13,141 nt of DNA from Obelidium mucronatum (lineage: Eukaryota; Chytridiomycota; Chytridiomycetes; Chytridiales; Chytriomycetaceae). Below, in pieces: positions 8,070 through 13,141 of this stretch. Under the pieces are notes generated by a model. That model was not told the origin of the DNA. It made no database searches and was given only the letters and a program-made list of their open reading frames with translations. The stretch spans positions 1 to 13,141 of the forward strand of contig JAIVFH010000602.1 of the NCBI GenBank assembly GCA_025765595.1, given 5' to 3'. The translations under genes and the position numbers were made by a program. How positions within the stretch are numbered: the stretch's first letter is position 1; each line of letters starts with the position of its first letter.

Positions 8070-8905
8070 GCCTGTGCGTTGTTGGTTTGGTTGCCTCTGC
8101 CAACCTATTGTTCCCATTCCCCTACAAAGCCACCTTCTTCAGCCCTCTGTTGAGTTTAGTGTATTAGAATGCAGTATTTAGCTGTGTTTGATTTGGTTTT
8201 TATTTTGGTTTGGATTGTTTTCTGTTGGCAGCTCAGGCAAAAAGGGCACCTGAGTGGTTCTAGCACATTTCACCTCATCAGTATCCCCGTCCCAATACTC
8301 CCACAGGATTGGAAGGCTTGGTGCAGGCCGAATTGGATCCCAGGTGGAGACAGGTTTGCTGGGCTGGCCTGCTCATTTCCCTTCCTTTTCTCTGGAAATA
8401 TATGGCTTTTACATCCAATTTTGAAACATGATTCTAGGAATGGCCAAAAGAATGCAATTCTTCAGAAACCAGCAGTCCAACCATATGCAATGTCTATATA
8501 TCTGAGCTCACCAGAGTGCCACCGTCCTTTTTGTTTTTAACGTGTTTTTACGTGTTTTTATGCAGTAATTATTTGTGGTTTGCCAGGATTGCATGCCAAG
8601 ATTGCAAAAGACTTGGATACTTCCCACACTATACTTCAGGGCACTGGAAGGTCCCCTTAAGTTTGGTTTTTTACGTGTTTATGCGGTGTTTCTGCGTGTT
8701 TATCTGTGTTTATGCGTGTGTTTTACTCGACTGACATTTACGTGTTTTACTCGACATTTACGTGTTTTACTCGACATTTACGTGTTTTACTCGACATTTA
8801 CGTGTTTCTTTTTTCTAGGTGCTTTTATTCTGATTGTTTATCACCCAATACTCTAGCCCCACAAACATCAATTTGTCTTTAGCTCAGTATGCAGAGAGAG
8901 CAGCA
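8070..8905 (+). repeat. Monomer 11 (836 bp, 4 VNTR units)
   Basis: Small indels throughout: a lost T near 8078, an extra T near 8221, loss of one base in cttcagaaacc near 8466, an extra A near 8540, an extra G near 8686, an extra GT before the VNTR near 8718, a 4-bp insertion in unit 1, a 6-bp T-rich gain after the VNTR (about 8804-8817), and an extra GA in the gagagag run near 8897. Confidence 0.95.
8720..8803 (+). repeat. VNTR block M11: 4 units
   Basis: The first unit is 24 bp with a 4-bp insertion (tcgactgacattt); three perfect units follow. The block is followed by a T-rich gain, gtttcttttttctagg, in place of gttttctagg. Confidence 0.93.
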
Positions 8906-9783
8906 GCCTGTGCTGTTGTTGGTTTGGTTGCCTCTGCCAACCTATTGTTCCCATTCCCCTACAAAGCCACCTTCTTCAGCCCTCTGTTGAGTTTAGTGTA
9001 TTAGAATGCAGTATTTAGCTGTGTTTGATTTGGTTTTTATTTTGGTTTGGATTGTTTCTGTTGGCAGCTCAGGCAAAAAGGGCACCTGAGTGGTTCTAGC
9101 ACATTTCACCTCATCAGTATCCCCGTCCCAATACTCCCACAGGATTGGAAGGCTTGGTGCAGGCCGAATTGGATCCCAGGTGGAGACAGGTTTGCTGGGC
9201 TGGCCTGCTCATTTCCCTTCCTTTTCTCTGGAAATATATGGCTTTTACATCCAATTTTGAAACATGATTCTAGGAATGGCCAAAAGAATGCAATTCTTCA
9301 GAAAACCAGCAGTCCAACCATATGCAATGTCTATATATCTGAGCTCACCAGAGTGCCACCGTCCTTTTGTTTTACGTTTTTGTTTTTACGTGTTTTTGCA
9401 GTAATTATTTGTGGTTTGCCAGGATTGCATGCCAAGATTGCAAAAGACTTGGATACTTCCCACACTATACTTCAGGGCACTGGAAGGTCCCCTTAAGTTT
9501 GGTTTTTTACGTGTTTATGCGTGTTTCTGCGTGTTTATCTGTGTTTATGCGTGTTTTACTCGACATTTACGTGTTTTACTCGACATTTACGTGTTTACTC
9601 GACTTTTAGTTTTTACTCGACATTTACGTGTTTTACTCGACATTTACGTGTTTTACTCGACATTTACGTGTTTTACTCGACATTTACGTGTTTTCTAGGT
9701 GCTTTTATTCTGATTGTTTATCACCCAATACTCTAGCCCCACAAACATCAATTTGTCTTTAGCTCAGTATGCAGAGAGCAGCA
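8906..9783 (+). repeat. Monomer 12 (878 bp, 7 VNTR units)
   Basis: Seven units, one degenerate. The upstream T-decamer block is rearranged but unchanged in length (9365-9400, with a lost acgtg and a changed end ttttgcag). It carries the cttcagaaaacc variant (C to A at about 9303) in the same place where monomers 11 and 13 have lost a base. Confidence 0.95.
9553..9689 (+). repeat. VNTR block M12: 7 units, third degenerate
   Basis: Two perfect units, a degenerate one (9593 to about 9608, actcgactttta), a unit beginning gttttt, then three perfect units. The degenerate unit sits inside the block, not at its edge, as would follow from joining of two shorter blocks or from a local read error. Confidence 0.92.
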
Positions 9784-10644
9784 GCCTGTGCTGTTGTTGG
9801 TTTTGGTTGCCTCTGCCAACCTATTGTTCCCATTCCCCTACAAAGCCACCTTCTTCAGCCCTCTGTTGAGTTTAGTGTATTAGAATGCAGTATTTAGCTG
9901 TGTTTGATTTGGTTTTTATTTTGGTTTGGATTGTTTCTGTTGGCAGCTCAGGCAAAAAGGGCACCTGAGTGGTTCTAGCACATTTCACCTCATCAGTATC
10001 CCCGTCCCAATACTCCCACAGGATTGGAAGGCTTGGTGCAGGCCGAATTGGATCCCAGGTGGAGACAGGTTTGCTGGGCTGGCCTGCTCATTTCCCTTCC
10101 TTTTCTCTGGAAATATATGGCTTTTACATCCAATTTTGAAACATGATTCTAGGAATGGCCAAAAGAATGCAATTCTTCAGAAACCAGCAGTCCAACCATA
10201 TGCAATGTCTATATATCTGAGCTCACCAGAGTGCCACCGTCCTTTTTGTTTTTACGTGTTTTTACGTGTTTTTATGCAGTAATTATTTGTGGTTTGCCAG
10301 GATTGCATGCCAAGATTGCAAAAGACTTGGATACTTCCCACACTATACTTCAGGGCACTGGAAGGTCCCCTTAAGTTTGGTTTTTTACGTGTTTATGCGT
10401 GTTTCTGCGTGTTTATCTGTGTTTATGCGTGTTTTACTCGACATTTACGTGTTTTACTCGACATTTACGTGTTTTACTCGACATTTACGTGTTTTACTCG
10501 ACATTTACGTGTTTTACTCGACATTTACGTGTTTTACTCGACATTTACGTGTTTTCTAGGTGCTTTTATTCTGATTGTTTATCACCCAATACTCTAGCCC
10601 CACAAACATCAATTTGTCTTTAGCTCAGTATGCAGAGAGCAGCA
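9784..10644 (+). repeat. Monomer 13 (861 bp, 6 perfect VNTR units)
   Basis: One extra T near 9803 (ggttttggttgcc) and one lost base near 10181 (cttcagaaacc, as in monomer 11) cancel out. The 80-bp excess is exactly four additional perfect units. Confidence 0.95.
10431..10550 (+). repeat. VNTR block M13: 6 perfect units
   Basis: Six perfect, uninterrupted units (120 bp), the longest perfect run in the window. With the four decamers on its left, the 10-bp phasing continues for 160 bp. Confidence 0.96.
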
Positions 10645-11465
10645 GCCTGTGCTGTTGTTGGTTTGGTTGCCTCTGCCAACCTATTGTTCCCATTCCCCTA
10701 CAAAGCCACCTTCTTCAGCCCTCTGTTGAGTTTAGTGTATTAGAATGCAGTATTTAGCTGTGTTTGATTTGGTTTTTATTTTGGTTTGGATTGTTTCTGT
10801 TGGCAGCTCAGGCAAAAAGGGCACCTGAGTGGTTCTAGCACATTTCACCTCATCAGTATCCCCGTCCCAATACTCCCACAGGATTGGAAGGCTTGGTGCA
10901 GGCCGAATTGGATCCCAGGTGGAGACAGGTTTGCTGGGCTGGCCTGCTCATTTCCCTTCCTTTTCTCTGGAAATATATGGCTTTTACATCCAATTTTGAA
11001 ACATGATTCTAGGAATGGCCAAAAGAATGCAATTCTTCAGACAACCAGCAGTCCAACCATATGCAATGTCTATATATCTGAGCTCACCAGAGTGCCACCG
11101 TCCTTTTTGTTTTTACGTGTTTTTACGTGTTTTTATGCAGTAATTATTTGTGGTTTGCCAGGATTGCATGCCAAGATTGCAAAAGACTTGGATACTTCCC
11201 ACACTATACTTCAGGGCACTGGAAGGTCCCCTTAAGTTTGGTTTTTTACGTGTTTATGCGTGTTCTGCGTGTTTATCTGTGTTTATGCGTGTTTTACTCG
11301 ACATTTACGTTTTTACTCGACATTTACGTGTTTTACTCGACATTTACGTGTTTTACTCGACATTTTAACGTGTTTTCTAGGTGCTTTTATTCTGATTGTT
11401 TATCACCCAATACTCTAGCCCCACAAACATCAATTTGTCTTTAGCTCAGTATGCAGAGAGCAGCA
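10645..11465 (+). repeat. Monomer 14 (821 bp, 4 VNTR units)
   Basis: The core is consensus. One T is lost in the decamer block (gtgttctgcg near 11262). VNTR units 2 and 4 have altered lengths (19 and 22 bp), which together give 821 bp. Confidence 0.95.
11291..11371 (+). repeat. VNTR block M14: 4 units
   Basis: Units of 20, 19, 20 and 22 bp. Unit 2 has lost its leading G; unit 4 carries extra T and A (cattttaacgt). Confidence 0.93.
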
Positions 11466-12304
11466 GCCTGTGCTGTTGTTGGTTTGGTTGCCTCTGCCAA
11501 CCTATTGTTCCCATTCCCCTACAAAGCCACCTTCTTCAGCCCTCTGTTGAGTTTAGTGTATTAGAATGCAGTATTTAGCTGTGTTTGATTTGGTTTTTAT
11601 TTTGGTTTGGATTGTTTCTGTTGGCAGCTCAGGCAAAAAGGGCACCTGAGTGGTTCTAGCACATTTCACCTCATCAGTATCCCCGTCCCAATACTCCCAC
11701 AGGATTGGAAGGCTTGGTGCAGGCCGAATTGGATCCCAGGTGGAGACAGGTTTGCTGGGCTGGCCTGCTCATTTCCCTTCCTTTTCTCTGGAAATATATG
11801 GCTTTTACATCCAATTTTGAAACATGATTCTAGGAATGGCCAAAAGAATGCAATTCTTCAGACAACCAGCAGTCCAACCATATGCAATGTCTATATATCT
11901 GAGCTCACCAGAGTGCCACCGTCCTTTTTGTTTTTACGTGTTTTTACGTGTTTTTATGCAGTAATTATTTGTGGTTTGCCAGGATTGCATGCCAAGATTG
12001 CAAAAGACTTGGATACTTCCCACACTATACTTCAGGGCACTGGAAGGTCCCCTTAAGTTGTTTTTTACGTGTTTATGCGTGTTTCTGCGTGTTTATCTGT
12101 GTTTATGCGTGTTTTACTCGACATTTACGTGTTTTACTCGACATTTACGTGTTTTACTCGACATTTACGTGTTTTACTCGACATTTACGTGTTTTACTCG
12201 ACATTTACGTGTTTTCTAGGTGCTTTTATTCTGATTGTTTATCACCCAATACTCTAGCCCCACAAACATCAATTTGTCTTTAGCTCAGTATGCAGAGAGC
12301 AGCA
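11466..12304 (+). repeat. Monomer 15 (839 bp, 5 perfect VNTR units)
   Basis: Consensus apart from a 2-bp loss just before the decamers (aagttgtttttt near 12055-12066). The rest of the excess is three additional perfect units. Confidence 0.95.
12111..12210 (+). repeat. VNTR block M15: 5 perfect units
   Basis: Five perfect 20-bp units in exact register with the preceding decamers. Confidence 0.96.
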
Positions 12305-13141
12305 GCCTGTGCTGTTGTTGGTTTGGTTGCCTCTGCCAACCTATTGTTCCCATTCCCCTACAAAGCCACCTTCTTCAGCCCTCTGTTGAGTTTAGTGTAT
12401 TAGAATGCAGTATTTAGCTGTGTTTGATTTGGTTTTTATTTTGGTTTGGATTGTTTCTGTTGGCAGCTCAGGCAAAAAGGGCACCTGAGTGGTTCTAGCA
12501 CATTTCACCTCATCAGTATCCCCGTCCCAATACTCCCACAGGATTGGAAGGCTTGGTGCAGGCCGAATTGGATCCCAGGTGGAGACAGGTTTGCTGGGCT
12601 GGCCTGCTCATTTCCCTTCCTTTTCTCTGGAAATATATGGCTTTTACATCCAATTTTGAAACATGATTCTAGGAATGGCCAAAAGAATGCAATTCTTCAG
12701 ACAACCAGCAGTCCAACCATATGCAATGTCTATATATCTGAGTTCACCAGAGTGCCACCGTCCTTTTTGTTTTTACGTTTTTACGTGTTTTTATGCAGTA
12801 ATTATTTGTGGTTTGCCAGGATTGCATGCCAAGATTGCAAAAGACTTGGATACTTCCCACACTATACTTCAGGGCACTGGAAGGTCCCCTTAAGTTTGGT
12901 TTTTTACGTGTTTATGCGTGTTTCTGCGTGTTTATCTGTGTTTATGCGTGTTTTACTCGACATTTACGTGTTTTACTCGACATTTACGTGTTTACTCGAC
13001 ATTTACGTGTTTTACTCGACATTTACGTGTTTTACTCGACATTTACGTGTTTTCTAGGTGCTTTTATTCTGATTGTTTATCACCCAATACTCTAGCCCCA
13101 CAAACATCAATTTGTCTTAGCTCAGTATGCAGAGAGCAGCA
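12305..13141 (+). repeat. Monomer 16 (837 bp, 5 VNTR units)
   Basis: Last complete copy; the window ends exactly at its border. One of the rare core substitutions is here, C to T at 12743 (gagttc), which removes the SacI site present in the other copies. A 2-bp loss in the upstream T-decamers (near 12778), a 19-bp VNTR unit and one T lost near 13117 explain the length. Confidence 0.95.
12950..13048 (+). repeat. VNTR block M16: 5 units
   Basis: Five units; the third is 19 bp (one T lost), the rest perfect. Confidence 0.95.

Larger units (their letters stand above)
1..13141. repeat. Macrosatellite array, 16 tandem monomers
   Basis: The window is filled by 16 direct, head-to-tail copies of one monomer, each beginning gcctgtgctgttgttgg (M11 has gcctgtgcgttgttgg) and ending gagagcagca. 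The monomer is a 741-bp core plus 2 to 7 copies of a 20-bp unit. Outside the 20-bp block several copies (M2, M8) are identical to the consensus, and most others differ by one to five small indels. No inverted copy, no interrupting transposon and no non-repeat flank is present. The array therefore extends past both ends or was cut exactly at monomer borders. BamHI (GGATCC), NdeI (CATATG), SphI (GCATGC) and AflII (CTTAAG) sites recur once per monomer, so single digests should give a ladder near 0.8 kb. Core CpG depletion suggests a methylated vertebrate genome (inference). I cannot assign it to a named satellite family. Confidence 0.97.

Noticed and set aside
651..13048. The 20-bp direct repeats as a CRISPR array
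   Set aside because: The units abut directly with no spacers, are shorter than usual CRISPR repeats, and recur as blocks inside a larger tandem monomer. No cas genes are present.
1..13141. Mobile element, LTR or viral genome concatemer
   Set aside because: No terminal inverted repeats, LTR ends, primer-binding site, polymerase or integrase frame was seen on either strand of the monomer.

Overview
The whole 13,141-bp window is one head-to-tail tandem repeat array, a macrosatellite. It holds exactly 16 complete monomers and no unique flanking DNA. I found no credible protein-coding gene, RNA gene, mobile element or CRISPR array. Every monomer has the same plan: a 741-bp core plus n copies of a 20-bp minisatellite unit (gttttactcgacatttacgt). 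With two units the monomer is 781 bp. After counting the 20-bp units and the small indels by hand, all 16 lengths (784, 800, 778, 781, 781, 798, 817, 833, 819, 878, 836, 878, 861, 821, 839, 837) are accounted for.

Layout of a monomer, using the first one: a CpG-poor T-rich stretch (1-162) ending in a splice-acceptor-like TTGGCAG; a mixed-composition core (163-464); three T-rich decamers (465-494); about 110 bp of core (495-606); four decamers of the type gtttatgcgt (611-650); the variable 20-bp minisatellite (651-690); and a 94-bp tail (691-784) that runs into the next monomer. The minisatellite unit counts across the array are 2, 3, 2, 2, 2, 2, 4, 4, 4, 7, 4, 7, 6, 4, 5, 5 (63 in all, degenerate units included). 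The six left monomers are therefore short and the ten right monomers expanded, with the change at the M6/M7 border.

Organism: most likely a vertebrate nuclear genome. CpG is strongly depleted in the 741-bp core outside the repeats, while TG and CA are common, and the array looks like non-coding satellite DNA with long-range homogenisation. I do not recognise the monomer as a named satellite family, so species and chromosome stay open. Most differences between monomers are 1-3 bp indels, many in homopolymers, and there are very few substitutions. That is the mark of very recent homogenisation plus slippage, or of residual long-read error, which is worst in monomers 5-6.

The most interesting features are architectural: a VNTR nested inside a macrosatellite; T-tracts repeated every 10 bp, which predicts curved DNA; CpG and RCGTG motifs concentrated in the variable block of an otherwise CpG-poor repeat; and a sharp change in VNTR size along the array. 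The many open frames are by-products. They start at TTG or GTG, are broken by indels in several copies, and are extended because the 20-bp unit has no stop codon in any of the three forward frames.
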